Assembly: GCA_964480915.1 (NCBI GenBank)
Contig: CAYZRS010000005.1
Coordinates: forward strand, 79,794 to 143,793
Direction of reading: 5' to 3'
DNA length: 64,000 nt
From: CAWGCE01 sp964480915
GTDB lineage: Bacteria > Planctomycetota > Planctomycetia > Pirellulales > Pirellulaceae
A program made the position numbers and the translations under genes. Shown here one piece after another: positions 44,745 to 53,746 of the stretch (the stretch's first letter is position 1; each line of letters starts with the position of its first letter). Below the pieces are notes generated by a model. It was not told the DNA's origin, did no database searches, and saw only the letters and a list, made by a program, of their open reading frames with translations.

Positions 44745-46622
44745 CTATTCGGCCGCGGCGTCACCTTCTGCGGTCGCAGCTGGCTCTTCTGCTGGAGTTT
44801 CCTCCGGTGCATCTGCGCCACCTGTCTGGATCAGTGGGCCCGAAGCGCCAAGACCACCCTTCAGATCGCCAGGTTCGCGTGCCGCTCGTCGAGCCGCCGC
44901 TTCGACGCTCGATCCGCCCTTTTGCTGGGCTTCAGCAGCCGCCGCCGCCGCTTCATCCTCGGCAGCCCATTCGACTCGCTTACGGGAAAGGCCGATCTTA
45001 CGCTCGTCCGTGTCGACCCGAAGAATCTTCACTTCGATTTCGTCACCAACTTTGACGACGTCCTCAGCGTTCTCCACCTTCTGCTCCGACAGTTCCGAAA
45101 TGTGCAACAAGCCTTCCAGGCCATCTTCGAGTCCGACGAACACACCAAAGTTGGTGATCTTCGTGACCTTTCCAGTGACCAACTGACCCGCCTGATACTT
45201 GCCAGGAATGGTACTCACCCAAGGATCGGTATCGAGTTGCTTGAGCCCCAGCGCGATGCGGCGTCGTTCCGTATCGACCGAAAGGACTTTACATTCGACC
45301 GCCTGGCCCTTTTCCAACATTTCGCTGGGGTGGCTAATCTTGCGTGTCCACGACATATCGGAGACGTGCAACAGGCCGTCGATGCCTTCTTCCAATTCGA
45401 CGAACGCACCGTAGTTGGTCAGATTGCGAACGTTTCCTTTGACCATGCTCTCGACCGCGTAGCGTTCGGCAACCTGCTCCCAAGGATTCGCTTGCGTCTG
45501 CTTCATACCGAGCGAAATCTCTTGCTTCTTCTTGTCGATGCCCAAAACAACGACTTCGATTTCGTCTCCGATGCTGACAAGTTCGGAAGGATGGCTGACC
45601 CGCTTGGTCCAAGACATCTCGCTGATGTGCACGAGACCTTCGATTCCCTCTTCCAACTTCACGAACGCACCGTAAGTCATGACGTTCACAACCTGGCCCT
45701 TCACGCGGCTCGTAACAGGAAAACGTTCTTCGACGTTTTCCCAAGGGCTGGCAGACTTCTGCTTCAAGCCCAAGGCAATCTTGCCCTTCTCCTGATCGAT
45801 GTTGAGGATCATGACCTCAATTTCGTCATCGATGGTGACAAGTTCGGAAGGGTGACTGATACGAGACCAGCTCATATCGATGATGTGCAACAAGCCGTCG
45901 ATGCCGCCGAGGTCGACGAACGCACCGAATTCGGCGATGTTCTTGACCACACCTTTGCGTAGCTGTCCGACTTCCAATTCCTTCAAGAGAGCGTCACGAT
46001 CGTCTTGTCGTTGACGCTCGATCAGCGAGCGACGACTGACGACGATATTGCGACGTGCTTCATCAATCTTGAGGACTTCGCACTGAACCGCGCGACCGAT
46101 GTAATCACCGATATCATGCGGACGTCGAATGTCGACTTGGCTGGCTGGCAGGAAGACGTTGACGCCGATGTCGACGAGCAATCCACCTTTGATTTTTCGA
46201 GTGACGGTACCGGTAACCACTTGGCCCTCTTCGACCGTCTGCATCATCTCCTGCCAAGCGATGATTTTCTCAGCTTTGCGTTTGCTCAGCGAGATCATCC
46301 CGAACGCTTCTTTCGAGCCCCCGGTATTGTCTTCAATGTCTTCGACGAGCACTTTGAACTCATCGCCGACCTTCGGCTTTTCGTCCTCGTCTTCCCACTC
46401 TTGCAGTGAGATCAAACCTTCACTTTTGTAGCCAACATCGACCACGATGAAATCGTCGCTGACCCGAACGACTCGACCATCCACAATATTGTTCAGTTCT
46501 ACGATGCCTTCGGACTCGATCGTCGCGAGTCCGGTCTCCAAATCGCCGGACATGGCAGCTTCGATTTCAGCTGCTAAGACATCATCATTTTCAAGACTTC
46601 GGATCAGATTACGGTTAACCAT
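44745..46622 (-). CDS. rpsA: 30S ribosomal protein S1, six S1 domains
   Basis: The 625-residue protein has six consecutive S1/OB-fold RNA-binding domains, for example VVDVGYKSEGLISLQEW (1), GTVTRKIKGGLLVDIGVNVFLPASQ (2), and four typical units with GAFV.L and SHPSE (3-5) or GVFVGLEDGLEGLLHISEL (6). The first two are more diverged, as in ribosomal S1. A 75-residue Ala/Glu/Gly-rich tail follows domain 6. The start ATG at 46622 follows GGGTAAG. S1 binds mRNA leaders and helps initiation on structured messages. A terminator lies downstream. Confidence 0.93.
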   Translation of the reverse strand: MVNRNLIRSLENDDVLAAEIEAAMSGDLETGLATIESEGIVELNNIVDGRVVRVSDDFIVVDVGYKSEGLISLQEWEDEDEKPKVGDEFKVLVEDIEDNTGGSKEAFGMISLSKRKAEKIIAWQEMMQTVEEGQVVTGTVTRKIKGGLLVDIGVNVFLPASQVDIRRPHDIGDYIGRAVQCEVLKIDEARRNIVVSRRSLIERQRQDDRDALLKELEVGQLRKGVVKNIAEFGAFVDLGGIDGLLHIIDMSWSRISHPSELVTIDDEIEVMILNIDQEKGKIALGLKQKSASPWENVEERFPVTSRVKGQVVNVMTYGAFVKLEEGIEGLVHISEMSWTKRVSHPSELVSIGDEIEVVVLGIDKKKQEISLGMKQTQANPWEQVAERYAVESMVKGNVRNLTNYGAFVELEEGIDGLLHVSDMSWTRKISHPSEMLEKGQAVECKVLSVDTERRRIALGLKQLDTDPWVSTIPGKYQAGQLVTGKVTKITNFGVFVGLEDGLEGLLHISELSEQKVENAEDVVKVGDEIEVKILRVDTDERKIGLSRKRVEWAAEDEAAAAAAEAQQKGGSSVEAAARRAAREPGDLKGGLGASGPLIQTGGADAPEETPAEEPAATAEGDAAAE

Positions 46623-46815
46623 ATTTACTTACCCGTGACGGTTTTGGCTGGGCCAACGTGCCCGCGACCACCAGTCACCCATGTGCTAAAGAAACCAGGT
46701 TCGCCCCGGGAACACCCCGGCTCAAAGATCTGGAAAAGTACCATCTGCTCAGGGTATCAGACGTGATTTACGTCGACAACCGCGAGGCTGGCCGCTCCCA
46801 GGCTTCAAACGGCGG

Positions 46816-47475
46816 TTATTTGCCTTGAATCGAGGCCCTGGAAGAGGCGTGACAGGCTACGATCCGCTTTTGGACCTCAGCCAATAGCGCTTCATCGGTC
46901 ATCTCGGCGACTTGCTCCACGCTAATTGGTTCCCCAATCGTGACTGAAATGGGATGCAGCTTCGGCCGCTTCTGACCGCGAGGCCAGGCACCAAAGGCAC
47001 CATCCATGCCCAGCGGGACGATCGGCTGCTTGGCACGGCGCGCGACGGCACAGAATCCGGGGTGCAATTCGCCGACGAAACCGTCCAAAGTTCGCGTCCC
47101 TTCGGGAAAAATCACGACCATTTCACCGTATTTCATACGACGCAGCGTCTCTTTCAGCCCCCCAATCCCCATTCCTTCACGCTCGACAGGAAAGGCGTTA
47201 TAGAGCCCAATCAGCCAGCGGAAAAACGGCTTATCAAAGAGATTCTTGCGCGCCATGTAGTGCAGTCGCCGATCACAGGTGCAACCAATGATGATCGGGT
47301 CGAGAAAGCTCTGATGGTTCGCACACACCAGCGCCCCGCCGCTCGAGGGCCAGTTTTCACGGCCGAGGACTCGATAGCGGAAAAAAACTGCGCCGATCAG
47401 CCGAAACAGCTGCCTTGAAGAGGCATAAACGAATCGACCAAAGAGCGGCAAATGGAACCCTTTGTCCTTCCTCAA
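46816..47475 (-). CDS. 1-acyl-sn-glycerol-3-phosphate acyltransferase (PlsC-like)
   Basis: I chose the TTG at 47475 because the queC stop TAG ends two bases before it and GGGGGAG lies upstream, which fits translational coupling; longer versions would overlap queC. The 219-residue protein has the acyltransferase motifs in order: NHQSFLD (block 1, HX4D), FPVERE region (block 2), FPEGTR (block 3) and a Pro-containing block 4 (PIVPLGMDG). It should acylate lysophosphatidic acid at the inner membrane. Confidence 0.87.
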   Translation of the reverse strand: MRKDKGFHLPLFGRFVYASSRQLFRLIGAVFFRYRVLGRENWPSSGGALVCANHQSFLDPIIIGCTCDRRLHYMARKNLFDKPFFRWLIGLYNAFPVEREGMGIGGLKETLRRMKYGEMVVIFPEGTRTLDGFVGELHPGFCAVARRAKQPIVPLGMDGAFGAWPRGQKRPKLHPISVTIGEPISVEQVAEMTDEALLAEVQKRIVACHASSRASIQGK

Positions 47476-47476
47476 G

Positions 47477-48193
47477 CTATGCTCCCCCGTTCGATGCAAG
47501 TGGAGCGTAGGCAATCGGATCGGCGAGTCCGTTTTCGGCGAAACCGCGGCGCCGTAGAAGGCACGCATCACAGTTTCCACAAGAGCTACCGTCCGCCGCC
47601 GGATCGTAGCAACTGATGGTCATCGAGTAGTCGACACCGAGCTGCATTCCCCGTTCAACAATCTGAGCCTTCGTCAAATCGATCAGCGGAGTGTGAATTT
47701 TCATCTGCTGACCTTCGACGCCAGCTTTGGTGGCCAAATTGGCAACTTGCTGAAAAGCGGCAATAAAATCGGGTCGACAATCAGGATAGCCGCTGTAATC
47801 GAGGGCGTTCACGCCGATAAAGATGTCACGGGCGCCCAGCACTTCGGCCCAACCGAGTGCGAATGAGAGAAAAATCGTGTTCCTCGCGGGCACGTAGGTG
47901 ATCGGAATGTCCTGCCCGATGTCGTCGACCGACGGACTCTTGGGAACGGCATGGTCGCCCGTCAGGGCCGAGCCACCAAACTGTTTGAGATCGATGTCGA
48001 CAACGACATGATCGACGACCCCCAGGTGAGCAGCGACGCGCTCGGCCGAGTGGAGTTCTTGTTCGTGTCGTTGCCCGTAGCGAAAAGTCATCGCGTACGG
48101 CTGAAAATTCTGTTCGCGAGCAATCGCGAGGCAGGTGGAGGAATCCAAGCCGCCGCTCAAAAGGACAACAGCACGTCGCGGTGAATCGTTCAT
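47477..48193 (-). CDS. queC: 7-cyano-7-deazaguanine synthase QueC
   Basis: QueC makes preQ0 for queuosine biosynthesis in an ATP-dependent step. The 238-residue product (ATG at 48193) has the PP-loop VVLLSGGLDSSTC, YVPARNTIFLS, NALDYSGYPDCRPDF and the C-terminal zinc cysteines in SCYDPAADGSSCGNCDACLLR. All motifs look intact. Its stop overlaps the start region of the acyltransferase gene. Confidence 0.95.
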   Translation of the reverse strand: MNDSPRRAVVLLSGGLDSSTCLAIAREQNFQPYAMTFRYGQRHEQELHSAERVAAHLGVVDHVVVDIDLKQFGGSALTGDHAVPKSPSVDDIGQDIPITYVPARNTIFLSFALGWAEVLGARDIFIGVNALDYSGYPDCRPDFIAAFQQVANLATKAGVEGQQMKIHTPLIDLTKAQIVERGMQLGVDYSMTISCYDPAADGSSCGNCDACLLRRRGFAENGLADPIAYAPLASNGGA

Positions 48194-48477
48194 TGGAATC
48201 GGCAAAGGGAGTGGTTCAAACGGAACTTAGCAGCGTTGCTAGCTGGGCTCATGATAACGCAAAAAAGTCTTGTCTGTAGGCCATGGACGACGGTGGCCGC
48301 GCTGCCGGCAATGCTTGCGTGAACCGAAAATTCGACACGTCGTAGGAAAAGTGTTCTGCTGTGACCTGAGGTGTCACGGCCCCGGACGAAATTGATTCCG
48401 GCAACGAGAGGCAAACCAAGATGGATTGCCTTTATTCGCAGCGAAGGGATTCAAATCATCGTGAAGGAGCCTTACCC

Positions 48478-49077
48478 ATGGCATTCGACTACGCATACGG
48501 AAAAACAACGCTGGGCGATCTGGAATTGCATGGCGTCCACAAAGACGACACCGCCGAATTTGTACTGACAGGTGTCACCATCGAAGGTCAATTGGTCATC
48601 CCTTCGCGCGGCTTCGTGCAATCGCTCTGCAGTCGATTTTCGATCTCGCGACATCTTCAATCGAAACGGACGTCGGGCGAATTGCTCAGCCTTATCGTCC
48701 GTTCCTTTCCTTTGGCAGAAATCGCGTATCGCATCGCTTGGGACGAAACGGGCACGACTTGGCTTTTCGAATGCAAAGATCAGCAAGAGCCAACCCAAGT
48801 CCTCGAAACGCCCGCTCCCAGCGATATTCCGTCGCCTACCAGTCGCTTAGAAGAGTACGGCTTCCACCGACCGTCGGCGGCGCCGGAATCCGCCTCATCC
48901 GAGTCATCCGAATCACAAGAGGCGGTCAACTCGCACGATTGGCCTCTATTTCGTGACATCGACGTCGATTGCCAAGTACCGGCGCCCCAGGGTTCCGGCG
49001 GCGCGATCTCTGGTCATCAGCGGGAAGGATTGTTTGCGAATGGCCCGATTGGCACGCCCCGCCCTTCGGTGAACTAG
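48478..49077 (+). CDS. Hypothetical cytoplasmic protein
   Basis: The ATG at 48478 follows GAAGGAGC, a good ribosome binding site, giving 199 residues. The first 110 residues are mixed alpha/beta (KTTLGDLELHGVHKDDTAEF, RTSGELLSLIVRSFPLAEIAYR), and the C-terminal half is rich in Ser, Pro and Glu and probably disordered. No family is recognised. It is divergent from queC, with about 280 bases between. Confidence 0.65.
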   Translation: MAFDYAYGKTTLGDLELHGVHKDDTAEFVLTGVTIEGQLVIPSRGFVQSLCSRFSISRHLQSKRTSGELLSLIVRSFPLAEIAYRIAWDETGTTWLFECKDQQEPTQVLETPAPSDIPSPTSRLEEYGFHRPSAAPESASSESSESQEAVNSHDWPLFRDIDVDCQVPAPQGSGGAISGHQREGLFANGPIGTPRPSVN

Positions 49078-49186
49078 CCCTAACTGCGTATCGCCTGCCG
49101 CCGAAGAGACGGAGAGCTGACGCCGAGAGGGCAAAACGTGGCGTCCCGTTTCCGTGGGAGGTCACAAGTCGCAGCGGTTTTGTTAC

Positions 49187-49220
49187 GATTCGCTCGCTAA
49201 TTGATAATCGCGAGCGAATC
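49187..49220. promoter_or_regulatory. Perfect 11-base inverted repeat next to the WYL regulator start
   Basis: GATTCGCTCGC (49187-49197) and GCGAGCGAATC (49210-49220) are perfect complements separated by 12 bases (TAATTGATAATC). The second arm ends two bases before the ATG at 49223. As DNA it could be an operator for autoregulation; as RNA it would hide the start region in a hairpin. The sequence between the arms is AT-rich. Confidence 0.6.
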
Positions 49221-49222
49221 GG

Positions 49223-50236
49223 ATGGCTAGAAACGAACAGTTGATTCGGCAGCACAAGTTGCTGCAAATTCTTGAACGGTCACGTTTTGGTCGCACGCTC
49301 AACGAGATGCGCGACGACCTGGTCGAAGAGCTGGGCTTGTCGTCTTTGCATACACGCAGCGTGCGACGAGATGTCGAAGCGCTGCAGGCGGCCGGATTCG
49401 ACATTGCCGCGGAAGAACATCAGCGAGGAAAGATCTGGAAGCTTGGAAGTTCCCATCGCGGAATGCACAAGATTACCGCCTCCGCGACCGAGTTGATGGC
49501 GCTTTCGCTGGGGCGAGACCTCTTGCTGCCCTTGGTCGGAACCCCTTTCTGGCAAGGCATCGAGTCCTTCTGGCATAAAATCCAAGAAGCCCTGCCGGAC
49601 GCCGTCTGGCAACACTACGAGAAGTATCGTCAGGTCCTTTACGTCTTAGGGACACCTGCGAAATCTTATGAGAAGCAGCACGGCATCTTGAAAACGATCA
49701 ACCGCTCCATCTTGGAGCACCGCGTGGTGGAAATCGAATACCAGTCGATGGCCGCCCCCAAACCGACCAAGCGGACAATCCACCCCTACGCCGTAGCGCT
49801 CTATCAGTCGAGCCTGTATGTCATCGCCGAAGCGTGCGATTCGCAGGACCCGACGGACACCATGCGTCATCTGAAACTGGACCGATTCAAAAAGGCGACG
49901 GCGCTGGATGAATGGTTCAAACCTCGCAAAAACCTCGATATTGGGAAACATCTGCGCGAAAGCATCGGCATATTTGCACGAGGAAAGACCCGGAATTTTC
50001 GCATTAAAATCAGTCCGTTGGCGGCTCGTTGGGTGCAGGAGGACCCGTGGCATTCGGATCAGCAAGTCAAGCAACAGGCGGACGGGAGCATCGTCCTGAG
50101 CGTGAAGGCGGCGCACGAGCTAGAGATCATCCCGCGAGTTCTCGCTTTGGGTGCCGAAGCCGAACTTCTGTCACCCGCTTCCTGCCGAAAATTGTTGGCC
50201 GAAACCGTGCAGAAACTTCATGACAAATATCATTAG
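49223..50236 (+). CDS. WYL-domain transcriptional regulator (YafY-like)
   Basis: The 337-residue protein has an N-terminal HTH of the DeoR/HTH_11 type (RQHKLLQILERSRFGRTL, then SVRRDVEALQAAGFDI) and a central-to-C-terminal WYL domain (IHPYAVALYQSSLYVIAEAC, DRFKKATALDE) followed by the WCX extension. It resembles YafY-type single-effector regulators that bind a small ligand or nucleic acid. A perfect inverted repeat covers the region immediately before its start. Confidence 0.86.
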   Translation: MARNEQLIRQHKLLQILERSRFGRTLNEMRDDLVEELGLSSLHTRSVRRDVEALQAAGFDIAAEEHQRGKIWKLGSSHRGMHKITASATELMALSLGRDLLLPLVGTPFWQGIESFWHKIQEALPDAVWQHYEKYRQVLYVLGTPAKSYEKQHGILKTINRSILEHRVVEIEYQSMAAPKPTKRTIHPYAVALYQSSLYVIAEACDSQDPTDTMRHLKLDRFKKATALDEWFKPRKNLDIGKHLRESIGIFARGKTRNFRIKISPLAARWVQEDPWHSDQQVKQQADGSIVLSVKAAHELEIIPRVLALGAEAELLSPASCRKLLAETVQKLHDKYH

Positions 50237-50477
50237 CCACGCGTTGATACCCAAGCAACGCCGAATCGTCGGCACCGACAGCGTTTGCCGGTAATCGGTG
50301 AAAAAATGCTGACCACGACTGTTTTTTTGCAATATTTGATCTTCCAAAGCGTTGACACCACCTCATTGGTGTTTAAAGTGGGGTCAGTGACGGGCCGGTT
50401 AGCGGCTCAAAAGATTACTTTTTCGAGGCTTGAACCAACGGTTCGAAAACGGGGATAACGCCACTGCAGGTCAAAAT

Positions 50478-50530
50478 ACACCAAGACTCTTACGCGCTCG
50501 CGGAGCGTTTATGAGTGTTGGTGTTTTTTT
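50478..50530 (+). terminator. Long terminator-like hairpin 1 in the leader of the PEP-CTERM gene
   Basis: ACACCAA and TTGGTGT form the base, ACTC/GAGT continues, and CGCTC/GAGCG closes the apex around GCG. Seven Ts follow (50524-50530). It follows the WYL gene by about 240 bases. It has the same plan as hairpin 2, 70 bases downstream. Confidence 0.75.
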
Positions 50531-50599
50531 GTGCCTGCAATGAACGCCCAACGCCACTTCAAAGAAAGAAGAACGTAGCCACTGCTGGATTTTTAGAAG

Positions 50600-50652
50600 C
50601 ACCAAGGTTCCAACGCGCTCGACGAGCGCCTTGGAATGTTGGTGTTTTTTTT
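50600..50652 (+). terminator. Long terminator-like hairpin 2 in the leader of the PEP-CTERM gene
   Basis: CACCAA/TTGGTG, TTCCAA/TTGGAA and GCGCTC/GAGCGC stack into one long hairpin, followed by eight Ts (50645-50652). It ends only 52 bases before the start codon at 50704. With hairpin 1 it could act as a duplicated attenuator rather than as a simple end of the upstream gene. Confidence 0.75.
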
Positions 50653-50703
50653 GTTGTCACCAACCACATCCACTTTTCAGTTAAACCTTTGGGAGAAGAC
50701 TTA

Positions 50704-51363
50704 ATGTTGAAGAACATCGCCGTAGCACTCGCTGCAATCTGCCTCGTAAGCGCCACATCTTTCGCTGCACACGTAAGCCAAACGAGCCCACAAAATCAAA
50801 TCAAAACAGCGGCACCTAACGGCACATACGTCGTTTCTCAGCCAAACACCGAATCGGTTGTCGATGTCGACATCAGCGGCATCGAAACGTGGAATCTCGA
50901 AGGTTCTCCTTTGAACACGTCGATCACCGTTGACCTCAGCGGCCCAGGCGTTGGTTCGCCAGCAGAAATCACGGGCATTGGCTGGGACGTAAACCAAGTT
51001 GCTGGTCTTGATCCAACGGCAGCAAGCTGGTTGAGCGAAATGACCATCGGTATCGATTACGAACAGGATGGCGTCAACGATCTCTTCATTACGCCAAGTG
51101 CTACCGATGCTCCTGGTTCTGAGTCCAACAGCTCGGGCGGAATCCTGAACTTGGCCGCTAACGCCCTGCCAAACGGTTTCACGACCAACAGCATGATCAA
51201 CATCGAATTCTTCGAAGGCTTCGAAGATGACGCAACGACCGCCGAAGGCCTTTTCGATGCTGGTTCGATGCTTTCTTTCGAAGTTGTTAAAGTTCCAGAG
51301 CCATCTTCGCTTGCTCTGATCGCTTTGGCTGGCTTGTCGCTGCTTGGCTTCCGCCGCAGCTAG
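50704..51363 (+). CDS. Secreted PEP-CTERM protein of unknown function
   Basis: The ATG at 50704 follows GGGAGAAGAC. The 219-residue product has a signal peptide (MLKNIAVALAAICLVSATSFA), a beta-rich middle with many Ser, Asp and Gly residues (DVDISGIETWNLEGSP, NSSGGILNLAANALPNG), and a classical PEP-CTERM end (VPEPSSLALIALAGLSLLGFRRS region). It is probably exported, inserted by the C-terminal helix and cut by an exosortase. Terminator-like hairpins lie before (50478-50652) and after (51390-51425) it. Confidence 0.8.
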   Translation: MLKNIAVALAAICLVSATSFAAHVSQTSPQNQIKTAAPNGTYVVSQPNTESVVDVDISGIETWNLEGSPLNTSITVDLSGPGVGSPAEITGIGWDVNQVAGLDPTAASWLSEMTIGIDYEQDGVNDLFITPSATDAPGSESNSSGGILNLAANALPNGFTTNSMINIEFFEGFEDDATTAEGLFDAGSMLSFEVVKVPEPSSLALIALAGLSLLGFRRS

Positions 51364-51389
51364 TCTGACCAGTTCAGATAAAAGAACAC

Positions 51390-51425
51390 AGACGCGTTTG
51401 GCTTTTGCCAGACGCGTCTTTTTTT
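51390..51425 (+). terminator. Intrinsic terminator after the PEP-CTERM gene
   Basis: AGACGCGT and ACGCGTCT form the stem with an inner TGGC/GCCA pair, and TTTTTTT follows at about 51419-51425. Confidence 0.9.
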
Positions 51426-51464
51426 ATGGACTCACATCTGCCGCATTCGATGCAGCTTTCGATC

Positions 51465-52592
51465 CTACTGGCGTAATGGCTGAGAAATCGCGGCGGCGAC
51501 GGGGACCATGACCATCAGCGGTGCCCAAGCTGCTAACGACGGGCGCATCATGCCCTGGATTCCCATGCCATGAAACACCAAGACGACTGCGGCAAACAGC
51601 ATCACCATCCCGATGCACTTGCCGGCCGCCAGGAACACGTGGCGTTGGTTCACCGCCAAAGCGAGCGGCAGACCGAGAAATAGCAGCGTCATGTCAAGCA
51701 ATGGTTGAACAAATCGAGCGTGGAGTGCGACTTGCGAATCGGCCGCATACTTCAGCTTTCCGCGCCGAAGGCTACGGACGAGTTCAGCAGTTGTCGTAAA
51801 CTGGCCCGAGCCGCCCCCTTCTCGCAGGTCCTCAAGCTCGAGCGAGCTGACGACGAAAACTTGATCTTGGCCCAGCCAAGGATGGCTGGCCGGAGTCATG
51901 ATCAACTCGCGATTTGCCACCGTGAATGATCTGGCCGAATTGATATTCTTAGACGCCACGCCTGACACTAGGTAGCCAGCTGGCAAATCTGCCGTCGCTG
52001 CCTGCCGAACGGCTTTGGCTCCTCGCAGTTTCTGCCCAATTTCGGACCAGTATTCCGATAGGGTGAAACGAGGCGAAACGATGACGGAATCTGCCAGGAT
52101 CAGTTCCGCCCCATCAAAAAAGATCTCGGTATCATCGTCGTAGCGGGGCACCACCGCCACCGATCGATTCTGAACAACATCTCGAATGTCTTGAGAAAGA
52201 GAATCTCGAAACTCCGGCAGGATCAGCTCACGGTTAGCAACGCCTACGCAAGTCGTGACAACCGCAATGAAGACCAAGGGTTGAACGACTCGCCAACGAG
52301 AAATGCCGGCCGCCATCAACGAAGTTAATTCGTTACTCTCCTGCAACATCGATAAAACGAAAACGGCCGCCAGAACCACCACGATGCGACCGCATAATTC
52401 AAAAAACAGTGGTACGCGAGCTCCGTAGTACCGCGCTAATGATGGCCCCAAACCAGTATCTGTCTGGTAATTCGCGAAGTCCGAATAGTTCGTCACAAAA
52501 TCCGCTATCACGTAGATGCCCAGCAAACTGACAAACGTCATGAGGAAGACTCGGATGAACTGCCCGACGAGATATCGATCTATGAGAGCCAT
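51465..52592 (-). CDS. LptF/LptG-type permease component
   Basis: The ATG at 52592 gives 375 residues (an in-frame ATG at 52622 is an alternative). The pattern is that of LptF/LptG of the lipopolysaccharide transporter: three N-terminal membrane helices with DRYLVGQFIRVFLMTFVSLLGIYV and ELTSLMAAGISRWRVVQP, a beta-jellyroll middle (AELILADSVI... TTTAELVRSL) and three C-terminal helices (PLLDMTLLFLGLPLALAV). It would pass lipid from the inner membrane to the periplasmic bridge with LptB and LptC, which are not in the window. It is divergent from comF. Confidence 0.85.
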   Translation of the reverse strand: MALIDRYLVGQFIRVFLMTFVSLLGIYVIADFVTNYSDFANYQTDTGLGPSLARYYGARVPLFFELCGRIVVVLAAVFVLSMLQESNELTSLMAAGISRWRVVQPLVFIAVVTTCVGVANRELILPEFRDSLSQDIRDVVQNRSVAVVPRYDDDTEIFFDGAELILADSVIVSPRFTLSEYWSEIGQKLRGAKAVRQAATADLPAGYLVSGVASKNINSARSFTVANRELIMTPASHPWLGQDQVFVVSSLELEDLREGGGSGQFTTTAELVRSLRRGKLKYAADSQVALHARFVQPLLDMTLLFLGLPLALAVNQRHVFLAAGKCIGMVMLFAAVVLVFHGMGIQGMMRPSLAAWAPLMVMVPVAAAISQPLRQ

Positions 52593-52722
52593 GCTGAAAC
52601 AAGGGCCAGAAGCTGCCCGCATCTCCAAGTTTGCGTAATTGCTAGAACTCGGATCGTATCTAGTTCGGGCCAACGCATGGATAGCAGTTTTTTGGCTCAA
52701 AAAGCGGTAAACTAACATCGTC

Positions 52723-53484
52723 ATGCAAAAATCGAAGGTGTTTCAAGCCGCGATCGGAGTTGCCCAGGCCAGCCTGCGCACGGTGTTTCCACCAGCCTGC
52801 CCTCGGTGTGGAGAGCCCAATACGACCACCCAATTCGATGATAGCCTGCTGTGCAATCGTTGCATTAAGCCGCTGATCTTGCCCAGCAGCGAAATGTGCC
52901 CGCGTTGTGCACTGTGCGTTAACCCGTTTGCAATCCAGGCGGGCAGGTGCCCTCGCTGTCGCGACGAACGGTTTGCCTTCCGCCGCATTGTCTGCCTGGG
53001 TCCGTACGCTGGAGATCTGGGCACTTTGATCGTGCGCACGAAGAGCGTGTCGGAACAACCACTGACCTACGAACTTGGCAAACTGATCGGGCGGCGTGCG
53101 ATCCACGAATTGGATGAACTGCCCACGATGTTGGTTCCCATGCCGATGCATTGGCGACGCCGTTTGCGGCGAGGCTACAACGTCGCCCAAGTACTCGCGA
53201 CAGCGATCAGTCGGACGTGTGAAATCGATATGACAACGCGACTCCTCAGGCAAGTGAGACCGACGCAGAAACAAAGCCTGCTCAGCCCGGCCCAGCGTAG
53301 GGAAAATGTCAGGAGTGCATTTGCCATTCACTCTCGCGCCGAGAGAGTGGTCGCTGACAGGCATATTGGGTTGGTTGACGATGCTGTGACGACCGGTGCG
53401 ACCGTGCAATCCGCAGCAAAAGTCCTACGCCAAGCGGGCGCCTCGCAGGTGTCCATTTTGGCAGTCGCCCGAGCCAATCGATGA
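52723..53484 (+). CDS. comF: ComF family protein
   Basis: The 253-residue protein has the N-terminal zinc-ribbon cysteines (CPRCG, LCNRC, CPRCAL, CPRCRDERF) and a C-terminal PRTase-like domain (YNVAQVLATAI, RPTQKQSLLSPAQRRENVRSAF, VDDAVTTGATV). ComF proteins function in DNA uptake in competent bacteria and are also widespread as phosphoribosyltransferase-like proteins outside competence. No other competence gene is adjacent. Confidence 0.87.
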   Translation: MQKSKVFQAAIGVAQASLRTVFPPACPRCGEPNTTTQFDDSLLCNRCIKPLILPSSEMCPRCALCVNPFAIQAGRCPRCRDERFAFRRIVCLGPYAGDLGTLIVRTKSVSEQPLTYELGKLIGRRAIHELDELPTMLVPMPMHWRRRLRRGYNVAQVLATAISRTCEIDMTTRLLRQVRPTQKQSLLSPAQRRENVRSAFAIHSRAERVVADRHIGLVDDAVTTGATVQSAAKVLRQAGASQVSILAVARANR

Positions 53485-53746
53485 CTCCAGCAACCAATTC
53501 GGAGGAATCCGATTTGGCCGCATGTTCGCTACCGTTCGGAAGTATCGCCAAATCCGGAACATCATCGAACCGAGGCAAACCAAATGTCCGACTGTGGATA
53601 GAGGGGCTGCGATGGAAAAGGGTCCGGGAGAACGCCTTAAATTCAAATTCGGCGAAAGAAGGATTTTCTGGCCCCTATCGATCGGCTCCATTGAGTAAGA
53701 TTGCAACGGCGCAGACTGAATTGGCTCACTAGATCAACGACGTAAC

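Noticed and set aside
46701..46720. CCGGG/CCCGG hairpin upstream of rpsA
   Set aside because: A five-pair stem near the gene is weak; it could be an S1 autoregulatory leader but nothing beyond proximity supports it.
48194..48477. preQ1 riboswitch upstream of queC
   Set aside because: I looked for the short preQ1 aptamer on the minus strand before 48193 and saw no match to its conserved stem and A-rich tail.
50540..50578. Twelve-codon frame between the two leader hairpins (MNAQRHFKERRT)
   Set aside because: It could be a leader peptide, but no ribosome binding site is visible and no codon run fits a known attenuator, so I report it only as part of the leader finding.
53481..53732. 83-codon frame whose ATG overlaps the comF stop as ATGA
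   Set aside because: The overlap looks like translational coupling, but the product is low in hydrophobic core residues, has no recognisable domain or secondary-structure pattern and looks like read-through of non-coding DNA. I would need homologues before calling it.
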